A stretch of DNA of 64,000 bases from Bacteroidales bacterium (GTDB lineage Bacteria; Bacteroidota; Bacteroidia; Bacteroidales; JAADJA01), in NCBI GenBank assembly GCA_021740645.1, contig JAIOZL010000018.1, positions 1-64,000 of the forward strand, read 5' to 3'. Positions 52,160 to 63,340 of the stretch are shown here, piece by piece. Position 1 is the stretch's first letter. Each line of letters opens with the position of its first letter. Position numbers and translations under genes: made by a program. The notes beneath the pieces are model-generated. The model saw only the letters and a program-made list of their open reading frames with translations, searched no databases and was not told the DNA's origin.

Positions 52160-54013
52160 ATGAAAGTCTACCAGGAAAATATAAAGAAGTACACTGCCAA
52201 AACAATAAGGTTAAGGAAAGTATTAAACAGAATATCACTGCTTAGGCTAGCTATTTTTTTAATTTCAATTACCCTTCTTATATACTTGTTTTATAACAAT
52301 TTAATTACACCTGTTTTTGTTGTTATTCCCGTTTCAGTATTATGTTTTGCTTTAGTTATTAAGCATCATAACAAAATAGCTTACCTGAAAAAACATACCT
52401 CCTTCCTGAAAAAAATAAATGAATCCGAAATTCAAAGAGAAAATTGTAATCTGGAAGAATTTGTTACCGGACATACGTTTACAAATCAAAATCACCCCTA
52501 TACCTCTGATTTGGATATTTTCGGACAACATTCCATTTTTCAATTGGTAAACAGAACAACAACAGAGTCGGGTATGAAACGCTTATCAGAATGGTTATCT
52601 GAACCCGCAACGAATGATGAAATACTTGATAGGCAAAAAGCCATAATAGAAATCTCTCAAAAATTGGATTGGAGGCAAGATTTTCAGGCGTCAGGCATGC
52701 ACTTTCAAAGCAAAAAAAGTGATTATCATAAATTGTTGGATTGGGTTAAAGCACCTGTCGTTTTATTAAAAAATCGAAGAATATATATAGCTGCTGCAAT
52801 CATCCTTTCTTTATTATCATTGCTCGGCTTAATTTTGGTTATTGTTAACTGGGTTTCATCGTACAATTACATTTATTTTCTTTCCTTTAGTTCGGTTTTA
52901 TTTATTAATTACATAATTTTAAGAAAAGTAAAACCCATCGCTGAAGCCATCGTTGAAACCTCCCAGGAAAATATTAACACCTTAAAAGGCTATCGGACAC
53001 TTATTAATAAAATTGAAAAAGAATGTTTCAAGTCTAAAAAATTAGTTGAATTACAGTCCGTACTAATCAAAAGCAACTATTCCGCATTTAATGAAATTAA
53101 CAGGCTGTGCAGTTTACTGGAATTCTCTCAGCAAAAACCCATAAAAAAGATCCCAATAGGTGGAAATTTTGTCTATCCTCTAATAAACAGTTTCCTGCTA
53201 GTTGATATTTATTTGATTATTGGAACAGAAAAATGGAAATCAAAAAATAAAGCTTTATTAAAATCATGGGCTGAAGTAGTTAGTGAGTTTGAAGTAATAA
53301 ATAGTTTTGCAGGGTTTAGCTATTCAAACCCATCCTATGCATTTCCAGAGATAACTGAAAAGAACCACTATGTTTATTTTGAGACATTGGGGCATCCCTT
53401 AATAAATTCCAATAAACGGGTTTGTAATAATTTTCACTCCGAAGGACAAGGAGATGTAGTTCTGATTACCGGTTCTAATATGGGAGGGAAAAGTACTTTT
53501 TTAAGGACGGTAGGTGTTAACCTCGTTTTAGCATTAGCCGGAGCTCCCTGTTGTGCCAAATATGGGCAGGTTTCGAACCTGAAATTATTTACAAGTATGC
53601 GAACCCAGGATAATTTGAAGGAAGGAATTTCTTCTTTTTATGCTGAATTAGATCGAATTGAAAAAATGCTGAAACTGATAGAGCGTAGTCACAATGTATT
53701 TTTTCTTTTGGATGAGATGTTTAAGGGAACAAACTCAAAAGACAGACATAAAGGAGGTTTTTCATTGATTAATCAAATTAGTGGTCTTAGCACTTCAGGA
53801 ATCGTTGCAACACATGATATAGAACTTGCCCGGTTATTAGAAGAAAAATCGCTGATTACAAACTATAGTTTCAATAGTGAGATAAAAAATGACTCAATGC
53901 ATTTCAGTTATAAACTTAATCCAGGTATTTGCAACGACTTTAATGCCAGTGAGCTTATGAAAAAAAGTGGAATTAAAATTATATCTGATATTTCAAATAA
54001 GCAAACCGAATAA
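52160..54013 (+). CDS. Membrane-anchored MutS-like ATPase
   Basis: A 617-residue protein combining membrane helices with a MutS domain V ATPase. Two helices near the N-terminus (about 27-47 and 50-67) and two in the middle (about 208-232 and 238-256) frame helical lever-like regions. The C-terminal third is MutS-type: GHPLINSNKRVCNNF, Walker A GSNMGGKSTFLRTVG, Walker B FFLLDEMFKGTNSKDRHKGG and GIVATHDIEL. There is no mismatch-recognition domain I (no F-x-E motif), so it is not a canonical MutS. Such 'MutS-related' proteins are common in Bacteroidota; role unknown. Confidence 0.88.
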   Translation: MKVYQENIKKYTAKTIRLRKVLNRISLLRLAIFLISITLLIYLFYNNLITPVFVVIPVSVLCFALVIKHHNKIAYLKKHTSFLKKINESEIQRENCNLEEFVTGHTFTNQNHPYTSDLDIFGQHSIFQLVNRTTTESGMKRLSEWLSEPATNDEILDRQKAIIEISQKLDWRQDFQASGMHFQSKKSDYHKLLDWVKAPVVLLKNRRIYIAAAIILSLLSLLGLILVIVNWVSSYNYIYFLSFSSVLFINYIILRKVKPIAEAIVETSQENINTLKGYRTLINKIEKECFKSKKLVELQSVLIKSNYSAFNEINRLCSLLEFSQQKPIKKIPIGGNFVYPLINSFLLVDIYLIIGTEKWKSKNKALLKSWAEVVSEFEVINSFAGFSYSNPSYAFPEITEKNHYVYFETLGHPLINSNKRVCNNFHSEGQGDVVLITGSNMGGKSTFLRTVGVNLVLALAGAPCCAKYGQVSNLKLFTSMRTQDNLKEGISSFYAELDRIEKMLKLIERSHNVFFLLDEMFKGTNSKDRHKGGFSLINQISGLSTSGIVATHDIELARLLEEKSLITNYSFNSEIKNDSMHFSYKLNPGICNDFNASELMKKSGIKIISDISNKQTE

Positions 54014-54232
54014 TATATTGCAAAAGAATTAAGGCAAAGTTTGTGGTCGTCCTCTAATAAAATTGTATTTTTAAATAATATTTGGGAATGCATAATAAAT
54101 TAACAGCTTTGGCCTGGAAGCTTGAGCCGGTAACAGGCCGTAACATATTAAATGGATATTCAATAATTGTATAAGCCAGAAGGAGCATTAATAATCCTTT
54201 TTCAATTTCCTTTGTGTAAGATTTTTGCAAAA

Positions 54233-56341
54233 ATGAGACGATCAATTTTTTCAAAAGAAATATTTGTTTTTGTAATCCCGATTATTCTGCTCATTGTTCT
54301 TTGCTATAATGTAAATGAAAGCAAACAAGCCACCCTTTCAACGGTCGACCCGGAGTACATCCATTTAATCAGTTCGATTAAAATGGCTAACGGGCATTTT
54401 TACCTTCAAAGTATTGAAAACCCGGCAACCAGTTTATATTTGTTTGGGGCAATCACGGTTAAGCTTAGCTTTTTAATTACCGGGAAAGAGAAAACCCTTA
54501 CCGATGATTTTATTCTTGATCCTGAAAAATATATTTTTAGCCTAAGGTATGCGCTTATCCTATTCACTTTTTTTTCTTTAATTATTGCAGGCATGTTAAT
54601 TTATAAATACTCAGGCAAATTGGTGGCTGTTTTTTTTCTTCAACTTGCTCCTTTTGTATCTACAAGCCTGTTGCTGTCAGCTAGTTTAATTTGCCCTGAA
54701 AACCTTTTAATACCCATAACAATTTGGTATATAAGCCTCCTTTTTTTGCTGACCGGTAAGTTCACTACAGAAGTCAGGCTTATCGTTATGTTTGCTTTAG
54801 TCGTTAGCCTGGGACTGGCTACCAAACTCACTTTTTTTCCACTTTTTCTCCCCCCTTTATTTTTGTTCTCAAAAAACAAATACCGGTTTTACTACCTGGC
54901 ACTCAGTTTTGGGCTAATTTTACTTTTTGCATTTCCGGTCGTGCTCCAGTACGATAGATTTTTTAATTGGGTAAATGGCCTTATTTTTCACTCAGGGCAT
55001 TATGGTAGTGGGGATTCAAATATTATTGATGTAAATATATTTTGGAACAACTTCAGGAAAATAATAAGCACTGAAGTTCTTTTTTCAATAACCTGGATAG
55101 TGTTATTCCTGCACCTGCTGTATTCATTTTTCTCTGGGCATATACGGAATAGAAAATATTTATTTTTTTTGATCATTTGGATTGCTGTAACGCTGCAAAT
55201 AGCCCTTTCTTCAAAACATTTTGCTATCCGGTATCTCACACCCTCTTTTATTCTGACCAACTATGTAATTTATGAATTGGGAATGTTTTACAAATCTGCT
55301 TTTAAATCTTATCTAAATTTAGTGTACGCGGTGATTTTACTGTTGATCATGGGATCAGGAATGGGTAAATTATACGGGTATAATAATAAATACAAGACTT
55401 TCAGGAATTCACGTATGGGAGCCCATAATTTTATCAAAGAAAATCTCGAAGGAAAACCCTTGCTGATCATTCCAAATTATTTTGGCTCTTCCACCGAACA
55501 ATATTCTTTATATTTTTCAGCCAACTGGACCGGCAGGTATCGCCAACAATATTTCAAAAGGTTAAACTCCAAATTTCCTGGTACTTATTTTCATTTCCCC
55601 CAACGTCGAATTTACATGCTTTGGGACAACACTACCACCTTATTTAACATTTTAAAGGCACACAATGAATTATACCTTTGTGCATCGCTCTATGATTCTT
55701 CAAGTATGGATGAACTGCTGGCAGAGATGAAAAACAAGCTCCTGTTTTTCAACAAGTTTGACGTGGAACTCGTTGAGATGACAGAGGTTTATAGGTCAAG
55801 AGACGACGTGATTTGCAGGCTTCAGGTCGACAGCTCACAGTTGAATAGTTTCTATCATTATAAAGAAATTAAATTGGATATGGAAAACCCCTCCCAGCAA
55901 ATTCCGGAGGTGGATACCAATTTAAAATTTGAAATTCTCAACTATAAAAATCTGGATAGCACTCAATCGTTTTCAGGCAGGTTTTCTCAATCCCTGTGTA
56001 AAAATAGCCCTTGGGGAACGGGAATCATTATACAGGGGGTAAAGCAAGGCAAACACATTGAATCAGCTATATGGGTAAAATCCAATGATGAAAATTGCAG
56101 GCTGGCAGCTAAAACAGAAAACTCAGGTGACTTGTCCCTTTCGGGGAATTATGTGGTACAGAAAAAAAATGGCTGGAAACAGATTTTACTATCTTTTGAT
56201 GTGGACGAAAAGATTGAAAAACAACCGTTGCGTATCTTCATTTATTATGTAGGTGAAAACCAGGCCTATGCAGATGATTTCACCGTTAAAGTAGGTAGTA
56301 TAATCTCTAAGCTGACAAATTTTTCCAGGGAAGAAATGTAA
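54233..56341 (+). CDS. Polytopic membrane protein, GT39/PMT-like
   Basis: 702 residues from the ATG at 54233 (MRRSIFSKEIFVFVIPIILL), preferred over an in-frame upstream ATG because it starts directly before the first helix. About ten to eleven helices in 1-375, with an early STVDPEYIHLISSIKMANGHF loop (the Asp-Glu pair in the first periplasmic loop is typical of GT-C glycosyltransferases). A soluble C-terminal region (about 380-702) of mixed alpha/beta then beta-sandwich character follows. Likely a lipid-linked sugar transferase, but acceptor and donor are unknown, so this is tentative. Confidence 0.65.
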   Translation: MRRSIFSKEIFVFVIPIILLIVLCYNVNESKQATLSTVDPEYIHLISSIKMANGHFYLQSIENPATSLYLFGAITVKLSFLITGKEKTLTDDFILDPEKYIFSLRYALILFTFFSLIIAGMLIYKYSGKLVAVFFLQLAPFVSTSLLLSASLICPENLLIPITIWYISLLFLLTGKFTTEVRLIVMFALVVSLGLATKLTFFPLFLPPLFLFSKNKYRFYYLALSFGLILLFAFPVVLQYDRFFNWVNGLIFHSGHYGSGDSNIIDVNIFWNNFRKIISTEVLFSITWIVLFLHLLYSFFSGHIRNRKYLFFLIIWIAVTLQIALSSKHFAIRYLTPSFILTNYVIYELGMFYKSAFKSYLNLVYAVILLLIMGSGMGKLYGYNNKYKTFRNSRMGAHNFIKENLEGKPLLIIPNYFGSSTEQYSLYFSANWTGRYRQQYFKRLNSKFPGTYFHFPQRRIYMLWDNTTTLFNILKAHNELYLCASLYDSSSMDELLAEMKNKLLFFNKFDVELVEMTEVYRSRDDVICRLQVDSSQLNSFYHYKEIKLDMENPSQQIPEVDTNLKFEILNYKNLDSTQSFSGRFSQSLCKNSPWGTGIIIQGVKQGKHIESAIWVKSNDENCRLAAKTENSGDLSLSGNYVVQKKNGWKQILLSFDVDEKIEKQPLRIFIYYVGENQAYADDFTVKVGSIISKLTNFSREEM

Positions 56342-56504
56342 GGCAAATTGCTGATTACCCAACGTGTTGCATATATCACGTAATGTCTGCTTTTAATATT
56401 CTCAAAATATCAAACGTAGACCCTTTTTTAGTAACTCTTCCGCGATCTTCATTATTATGTTGAGTCAAACAAGCCCTATCCCAGGCATAGATTGAAATAT
56501 TGCA

Positions 56505-59500
56505 TTAGTTGGCGAGCAGCACAATTTTACTTGTATGCATTTGTCCTTCGCCGCTAAGTTGTACAAAGTAAATTCCTGGAGGGATTAGATTCCCTTGCCA
56601 AGCTGTTCCATCCCAGCGAATTGTTTTATCTCCGCTCCGGAGGTATCCTGAATAAATGGTTTTCAGAAGTTGTCCCTGCAAATTTATAAGCTCAAGGGTA
56701 TACATTCCGTTTCTTTCCACCTTCATCGAAATATTCACCTCCCCGGAAGAAGGATTGGGGTATATTTTTGTGCTAAGCAATTGCTGAACTTCGGTAATAC
56801 CAATGGTAATATCATAAATCACCGTTTCGGAAGCCACGGATTCATTTCCTGCATGATCCACCGTGGTTACATAAAATTCAAGATAATTTTCTAAAGTCGA
56901 ATATGAAAACTGTCTTCCGATGGTAGAATCTAATATTTCCCACCCACCGCTGTCATCTGATTTATAAATATTAAAATGATTAAAATCGTTAATATTAGGT
57001 TGGCTCCACTCAATTGTAATATGAACATCTGTGGCTGTTGTCCATCCTATTTGCATATCCACTGGTGGCGGGGGAATATCATCGATCGCACCAAAAGTTA
57101 TCTGGCCATAATCAAGCGGCATAAATATTTCGGGGTTCCAGCAGGGCCAGTATCCATCAAATGCAGTTGGGTCGTCAAGTGCAAACAAGAAAAGACCGCT
57201 TTGATTATCCCCGTTTGGATTTATTTGCCAGGGTTCATCACTACCTAAAGGAATTACAAATTCGTACACGATATGCCCCGTGGCATCTGAAACTTCAATT
57301 TGCGGATTTTCCAGTTCAATAACTGTTCCTACACCTCCGGTATTGAATATCGGGCGATATTTGATTAAGTTTCCTGATGCATAATACACGGCCCAAAAAT
57401 TCCCTTCGGTAAGGTCATCAGGCGGTGGATAGGTTCCATCATTATTGTCGTCTACATAAAGTGCAACTTCGTCGTGATCTTCGAGCACAGTATCGTTTTC
57501 GTTGATGCAGGCCACATACAATTCTGTGAGTTCAGCATTAGTTTTATAATACATGGTAACACTGCCCACGGGATTGGGTAAATTGTCATATTTGCCCAGA
57601 AAGTCGGAGGCATCAAGCATAAATGCATCATCCCATTCTCCGCTTGAGATGGTTCCATCAATTACCGGTGTAGTTCCGATGTAGGCACTTATTTCACCAG
57701 TCACAAAACCATCGCTCATCCAACCATGAGCTACATTGGAATACGGGCTTTCAATTCCTGCTTCTATAATTATAGTAACCGCATAATAATAATTTTTAAG
57801 GGGGATAATCCCGGAATCTTCAAAACTGAAAGTAGTATTGGGTAAAACTGCAATGGGTTCCTCAGGGAAAAAATCTTCTAAAATTGATTTGCGGTAAATA
57901 TTAAATCCATCGTATTCATTGGCATTATCACAAGCCCAGCTTAAATCTATTGATAAACCTGCACCCTGGGTAGCAACCAAACCATAGGGCGGATTCCCGG
58001 TCTCATACAGAGTAAAATCCAGGTTTGTTGTCTCGCCTTCAACCACAACAACATTTTCAGTGCTTACGGGGTAATACCCCACTTTTTTCGCTGTAACAGA
58101 ATAGGTGCCCTCCGGGATATACTTCATTTCGTGAGATCCATCCGATTTACTATAAGCGAAAAAATCCTGTAATTCATTAATCTCAATTTTTACATTTTTC
58201 TCATCAGAGGTATTTGTAAGGTCTACTATTCCTGAAATTATTCCCCCATCGGGGTGTGAATCCACATTATATAGCAAACCTCCATTTCCAAATTCTCTGT
58301 TGTGAACAGCTTTACCAGTAACAGAGCAAAGGGTGCCATCCGGTGACATGTCAAGGGAATTGAATGATCCGGGGGTATTGATGGTAAAATATGGAACAGA
58401 ACTTTCTTTCCGGAACAGCCAAAAGTCGGGTTTAAGGTGATCGAGGGGTCCCCAACCGCAAGCTGCCATTAGTGAACCATCAAATGTAAAATCAATAGAA
58501 CTTACCTCATCACCTGCATTCTGGAAAATCCATAAGGGCTCAGGAGACCATGAGTTAAAAAGATAAATCTCACCTTCATAACCGCCACTGCTTAAAAAAA
58601 TAAGAGTACCTGCTGCAAGGGTATTCCCGTCACCTGAAACGCCCATTCCAAGAACCCAAACGGAGGTTCCTCCCCCGCCAACTTTATAATTCCATTTTTC
58701 AAAGTAAGTATTGTTTATTTCATCGTACTCATATACATGCACATTTCCACTATAATCTCCATTAAGTAAAATTCCCCCGTCGTAGCTGCATGCCGGATTA
58801 CTTTGATTTTTGTAAAATGCGTTAAAAATCACTTCTCCGTTGACAGCATCCAGTACCCACATTTTATTCTCCCCCGGATATTGACAGAAAATCACTTTTG
58901 AACCATCATCGCTACCGGTAAAAGCAACACCGTTACCTATAAACTGCACTGACCAATCTGGATCTGCTTCTCCAACTGTGTACCCATCCACAAATGAATT
59001 GCCACCTATGTTTCGGGCCAGGAACAACTTTGTTCCATCGGGATTGAGTTTAACACCAAGTATAGATCCGTCAACTATTTTTTCCCAGTAAACTGCCGGG
59101 GAGGTGTTGCTGAATACCTGCGCCACAGTATCGTAGCCTTGTGCTGCCCAGGCACCATCTTCCGTCAAATCAATAGGCCATTCCCAGTCGGTGTTAATAA
59201 AACTTTCCCAAACAGGTGATGCACTGCTTTCATATAAGGAAGTGCGCATATCATTTAGCCACCACGACATAAAGGTTTGTCCTGTCGCGGAAGAAACCTG
59301 GATGCGGGAACCCACTGCAGCTCCATCTGTGAAATTCCAGTTGATGTTTGCGTCTTTAGAATAATTTTCATTCTGGGTATTAAATGTGGCGGCTTCGTTA
59401 TTGCCCATTGAAATCACATTTTGACTGCCCTGCTCTGCATCTGTAATTGTTTTAATAAGCCTGGCAGGAACATTTTGCCCAACGATCGAAAAACATGCGG

Positions 59501-59540
59501 TAATGATCAGGATAGTTGATAAAAAGTAAGTTTTTTTCAT
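56505..59540 (-). CDS. Large T9SS-exported beta-propeller protein
   Basis: A 1011-residue surface or secreted protein: signal peptide (1-21, ending IVGQ); a WD40/PQQ-like propeller (about 60-430) with repeated S-x-D-G-x-x-(L/I)-x-x-(G/C); a carboxypeptidase-regulatory-like domain (about 435-520, ISGIVDLTNTSDEKNVKIEI and YSVTAKKVGYYPVSTENV); two fibronectin-III-like domains (about 522-610 and 830-920) around a CBM9-like domain (about 620-815, PVIDGTISSGEWDDAFMLDA); and a T9SS C-terminal domain (about 930-1011, YPNPSSGEVNISM ... GIYFVQLSGEGQ). No catalytic site seen. Confidence 0.88.
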   Translation of the reverse strand: MKKTYFLSTILIITACFSIVGQNVPARLIKTITDAEQGSQNVISMGNNEAATFNTQNENYSKDANINWNFTDGAAVGSRIQVSSATGQTFMSWWLNDMRTSLYESSASPVWESFINTDWEWPIDLTEDGAWAAQGYDTVAQVFSNTSPAVYWEKIVDGSILGVKLNPDGTKLFLARNIGGNSFVDGYTVGEADPDWSVQFIGNGVAFTGSDDGSKVIFCQYPGENKMWVLDAVNGEVIFNAFYKNQSNPACSYDGGILLNGDYSGNVHVYEYDEINNTYFEKWNYKVGGGGTSVWVLGMGVSGDGNTLAAGTLIFLSSGGYEGEIYLFNSWSPEPLWIFQNAGDEVSSIDFTFDGSLMAACGWGPLDHLKPDFWLFRKESSVPYFTINTPGSFNSLDMSPDGTLCSVTGKAVHNREFGNGGLLYNVDSHPDGGIISGIVDLTNTSDEKNVKIEINELQDFFAYSKSDGSHEMKYIPEGTYSVTAKKVGYYPVSTENVVVVEGETTNLDFTLYETGNPPYGLVATQGAGLSIDLSWACDNANEYDGFNIYRKSILEDFFPEEPIAVLPNTTFSFEDSGIIPLKNYYYAVTIIIEAGIESPYSNVAHGWMSDGFVTGEISAYIGTTPVIDGTISSGEWDDAFMLDASDFLGKYDNLPNPVGSVTMYYKTNAELTELYVACINENDTVLEDHDEVALYVDDNNDGTYPPPDDLTEGNFWAVYYASGNLIKYRPIFNTGGVGTVIELENPQIEVSDATGHIVYEFVIPLGSDEPWQINPNGDNQSGLFLFALDDPTAFDGYWPCWNPEIFMPLDYGQITFGAIDDIPPPPVDMQIGWTTATDVHITIEWSQPNINDFNHFNIYKSDDSGGWEILDSTIGRQFSYSTLENYLEFYVTTVDHAGNESVASETVIYDITIGITEVQQLLSTKIYPNPSSGEVNISMKVERNGMYTLELINLQGQLLKTIYSGYLRSGDKTIRWDGTAWQGNLIPPGIYFVQLSGEGQMHTSKIVLLAN

Positions 59541-60160
59541 AATGGTATTATTAAATAAATTCGTTGGTAAGTGCCCAAAATCAAGGGAAAATTGGACAGT
59601 ATATGATAATTTTTATTCAAAAGAATAGAAGTTATTATTAAGAGCTAATGTATAAAAAAAATAGCTCAATACAAAGTGCATGAAATTATCCAAAAAAAAT
59701 CGGAAGGCAGGTTACCGCTTTTCTGCATATTTAATAAATGCTGGATTTTGGTTTTTAAAATGAACCTTTAAAGCACCTGAAATAATCTTATTCAATGGTA
59801 ATTTTAAAATTATACATACAACCGGCAACTAATCACCGGTTTCATTATTGCGCCCCAATCGCAGGGGAGCCTGCGGGAGTTAGTTTCACCCTTAAACAAG
59901 TCTTACAACTTTTTGGGCTCAATTACGTAAATCATTCCACTAAAACATGTATGCCAGGCTTACCAACATGACAATTTTTTTATAACAAAGTCAGCTGTGT
60001 TGAACTTATAGGCCATTTGCTAAGGACTCGTTATATAGTCTTAACTCACACGCTGCATCTGACAGCAAAAATTATTGAAATGGAATTATGAAAATTTAAA
60101 ATTGATATTCAGAAAATTCAAACCCAAATAAAAACAATTAAACTAATTTTTACAACACTT
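59541..60160. other. Long AT-rich intergenic region, no gene seen
   Basis: No supported gene or RNA. The right end probably holds the true 5' end of the next gene: ATG at 60088-60090 would give a signal-peptide N-terminus if one A were removed (see that entry). Confidence 0.5.
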
Positions 60161-61522
60161 ATGTTGATTGCTGGATACAGTATGCTGGCCCAGGTATCAA
60201 TTAACACGGATGGCAGCAGTGCTGGTGCATCGGCTATGCTTGATTTGAAGAGCAGCAATAAGGGCTTATTAATTCCGCGTTTAGCGGGCAGCCAAAGAGA
60301 AAGCATTAGCAGCCCTGCTTCTGGATTATTGGTGTTTCAAACTGATGGCACATCAGGATTTTACTATAATGAAGGTACACCGGAAACACCTGACTGGCTG
60401 AAGCTGTCCGGCACATTGATTACCCAAATTGCAGATGCAGACAATGACACGAAAATACAGGTGGAGGAAATAAGCGATGAAGACATTATTCATTTCGATT
60501 TGGGTGGAACTGAAAAATGGCAAATGACTGAATCTCGTTTGGAACCCAAAAATTCTGGCAAATCGGTTTTTATTGGCGAAAAAGCTGGTGATAATGATGA
60601 TTTATCAGATAATTATAATACCTATGTGGGATATGAAGCAGGCTATTACAATACCACAGGGTATCGTAATGTTTTTATCGGCTCTTCAGCAGGACGCAAT
60701 GAAGCGGGATCAGAAAGATTATATATTAACAATTCATCTGATGACAATACATCTGCTCTCATTTACGGTGAATTCGACAATGAGTATTTGAGATTAAATG
60801 CAAATGTTGGGATCAACACTACTCCGTCAACAAACTACTAGCTGCATGTAGTAGAAACCACAGCAGCGAGTGACCGGCCAGCAATTTATGCACAACATGA
60901 TGTTACAGATAACTGGGGTGTTGCAGTAAGGGGAAGATCTAGATATAGGTCAATATGGGGGGACGGCATAACTGCGTCGGGATCTGCTTATGGAGTTTAT
61001 GGCACTGCAAGTGGTCCAGGAACAGGTACAAGGTATGGGGTTTACGGCTATGCTACCGGCGGGGCATCAGCCTATGCTGGCTATTTTTCTGGTAATGTTC
61101 ATGTTAATGGAACCTTTTCAAAAAGTGCAGGTTCATTTAAAATCGATCACCCCCTGGATCCGGAAAATAAATATTTGATCCACTCTTTTGTGGAAAGTCC
61201 TGATATGATGAACATATACAATGGTATTGCCAAGCTGGATATGAACGGGAAGTCAGTCGTAACCTTACCAGTGTATTTTGATGCTTTAAACAAAGACTTT
61301 CGTTACCAATTGACAGCTATTGGTAAACCGGGCCTTGACCTGTATATTGAAAAACAAATAGTGGATAATAAATTTATTATTGCAGGTGGTGATCCGGGAA
61401 TGGAAGTGTCATGGCAGGTAACTGGTATAAGGAAAGATCCCTATGCAGAGGAACACAGAATTCACCCTGAACTAGAAAAGATAGATGAAAACAAAGGGAA
61501 ATACCTGCATCCTGAATTATAA
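60161..61522 (+). pseudogene. Exported tail-fibre-like surface protein, interrupted by an in-frame TAG
   Basis: One reading frame of 454 codons broken by a single TAG at 60839-60841. Before it: a signal-peptide-like IAGYSMLAQ, the Bacteroidota motif SAMLDLKSSNKGLLIPRL (about 25-42) and YVGYEAGYYNTTGYRNVFIG repeats. After it: YGVYGTASGPGTGTRYGVYG-type glycine repeats and a C-terminal domain with DPENKYLIHSFVESPDM, like intramolecular-chaperone-type tails. The N-terminus also looks frameshifted: an ATG at 60088 would join in frame if one A of the following A-run were absent. It may be a decaying gene or contain sequence errors. Confidence 0.75.
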
Positions 61523-61900
61523 GGAAAGAGTATGACCAAAGCTATTAATTACGATGAAAAAGATAATCTAAAGTAATCTAAAAAAACCTCATATTAAGAA
61601 TATTCCATCGTCAGAGACGTGTAGTCATGAGGTTGCCCCATATTGTATTTGAATTTCCGGTTTCTGATAATTAATACCTAACGGCCTTACTTGCCCGCTA
61701 GCCTCACTTAATCCCAGTGCTGAGAGGAATTAAGGAATATGGTCAGCAAGAGGCACCTTTTGGCTCATTCGTTATTTCTAGAAAAGTTTGATTTGCTTCA
61801 TTTGATTTCATTAAATAGTTAGGATTCTTTGTAAATTCATAAATTGACAAAAATTTGAAGTGAAAATGCGTATTTTGCAATTCAAATTAAAGCAAAAATT
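61523..61900. other. Intergenic region, no feature seen
   Basis: No supported gene, RNA, repeat or clear promoter box between the two damaged genes. Confidence 0.5.
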
Positions 61901-63146
61901 ATGAGGTCGAAAATTTGGATATATTTTATTTTAATGGTGATGATTACTTCTTGTTAGAAGATAGAAAATAAATACGTTTATGTGGATGGTAAAGATATAT
62001 GCTCTCCCCAGGGGGATCCATTGATGCTTAATGGGGTGAATTTGGGAAATTGGTTACTGCCCGAAGGATATATGTTTAAATTGCGAAATTGTAACTCCCC
62101 GCGTAAAATAGACCAGGCCATACGTGAGTTGATTGGCAATTCTGCAACCACAGCCTTTTTGGGATTCCTTTCTTGAAAATTACATCACCGAAGCCGTTAT
62201 AAGGTGGTTATAGGAAGCAGGTGTAAATATCATACGTTTGCCATTTGATTATCGGTTATTAACGCATGATGATTTTTTGGGTAGAGATATACATGGGTAT
62301 AGATACCTTGACAAAGCTATTGAATGGTGTGAAAAATACAATATTTATGTGTTGCTTGATATGCATGCTGCACCGGGCGGCCAGACCGGTGTTAATATTG
62401 ATAACAGCGACGGTTATCCCTGGCTGATGGTGGATGAGGGAATGAAACAACAGGCTTGCGATATTTGGAAGGAGATAGCAAAAAGGTATTCTACCAATAC
62501 CACTATTATAGGATATAACTTATTGAATGAGCCTATTCCTCAATATTTTGATAAGGATAGCCTGAAACCCTGCTTAGAACCCTTGTATAAAAGAATTACA
62601 AAAGCAATTAGGCAGGTAGATAAAAACCATATCGTATTTTTAGGTGGGGCGGTTTGGGAAACAGATTTTTCTGTATTCTCTGAGCCCTTTGACGATAAAT
62701 TGGTTTATACATTTCATAAATACTGGATGCCCCCTGAACAAATGGAAATACAAGAATATGTCGACTTCAGGGACAAATTTAATGTGCCCATATTGATGGG
62801 TGAAAGTGGTGAAAATGAAGATGAGTGGGTTAAAAACTTTAGAAAACTATTGGATAAGAATGGAATTCATTGGACATTTTGGCCCTACAAGAAAATGGAC
62901 AATACACGTGGCCCGATGAACTTTAATAAACCCGGAGATTATGAAAAATTTATTACATACACCGAAAGCGATAGAAGCACATTTAAGAAAATCAGGTTGC
63001 TGAAAGATAGTATTGCAGGAATTCAACCGGAAGAAGTAAAGGGATTATTAAATCAGATTGTTGAGAATAGCAAGTTTGAAAATTGTTTTCCAAATAAGGG
63101 CTATTGTGATGCATTGGGATTGGAATTATCAAAGAAAGCTAATTAA
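61901..63146 (+). pseudogene. Glycoside hydrolase family 5-like lipoprotein, disrupted
   Basis: From the ATG at 61901 a lipoprotein signal ends MVMITSC, then TAG (61955-61957), then KIENKYVYVDGKD and LMLNGVNLGNWLLPEGYMF. A run of five T (62156-62160) shifts the frame by one; with four T it would read FWDSFLENYITEAVIRWL, followed by a second TAG (62211-62213), then EAGVNIIRLPFDYR. From 62238 the frame is clean: YVLLDMHAAPGG, YNLLNEPIP (acid/base Glu) and ILMGESGEN (nucleophile Glu), all GH5 hallmarks. The catalytic half is intact, but two stops and a frameshift lie upstream. A GTG at 62238 is not a credible start. Confidence 0.85.
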
Positions 63147-63340
63147 TTTACGAACCCTATGCGTTCATTGAGCGAATAGTAATAGGAACCCTTAAGGGTA
63201 AAGAGACTCATGATGGCTAAATACCAGCAGCCAGCAGTTCCTTCAACCAGAATAAATAATCTTCATTAAAATTTTGTCCCTTTGGTAATTCAGTCTATTT
63301 TTAACGTGTTATTAAAAGCTCGTATTCTTCACTTTGCAGC

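Noticed and set aside
60839..62213. A genetic code in which TAG is sense
   Set aside because: TAG is the natural stop of at least two intact genes here (17329-17331 and 50571-50573), and one of the damaged genes also has a frameshift.
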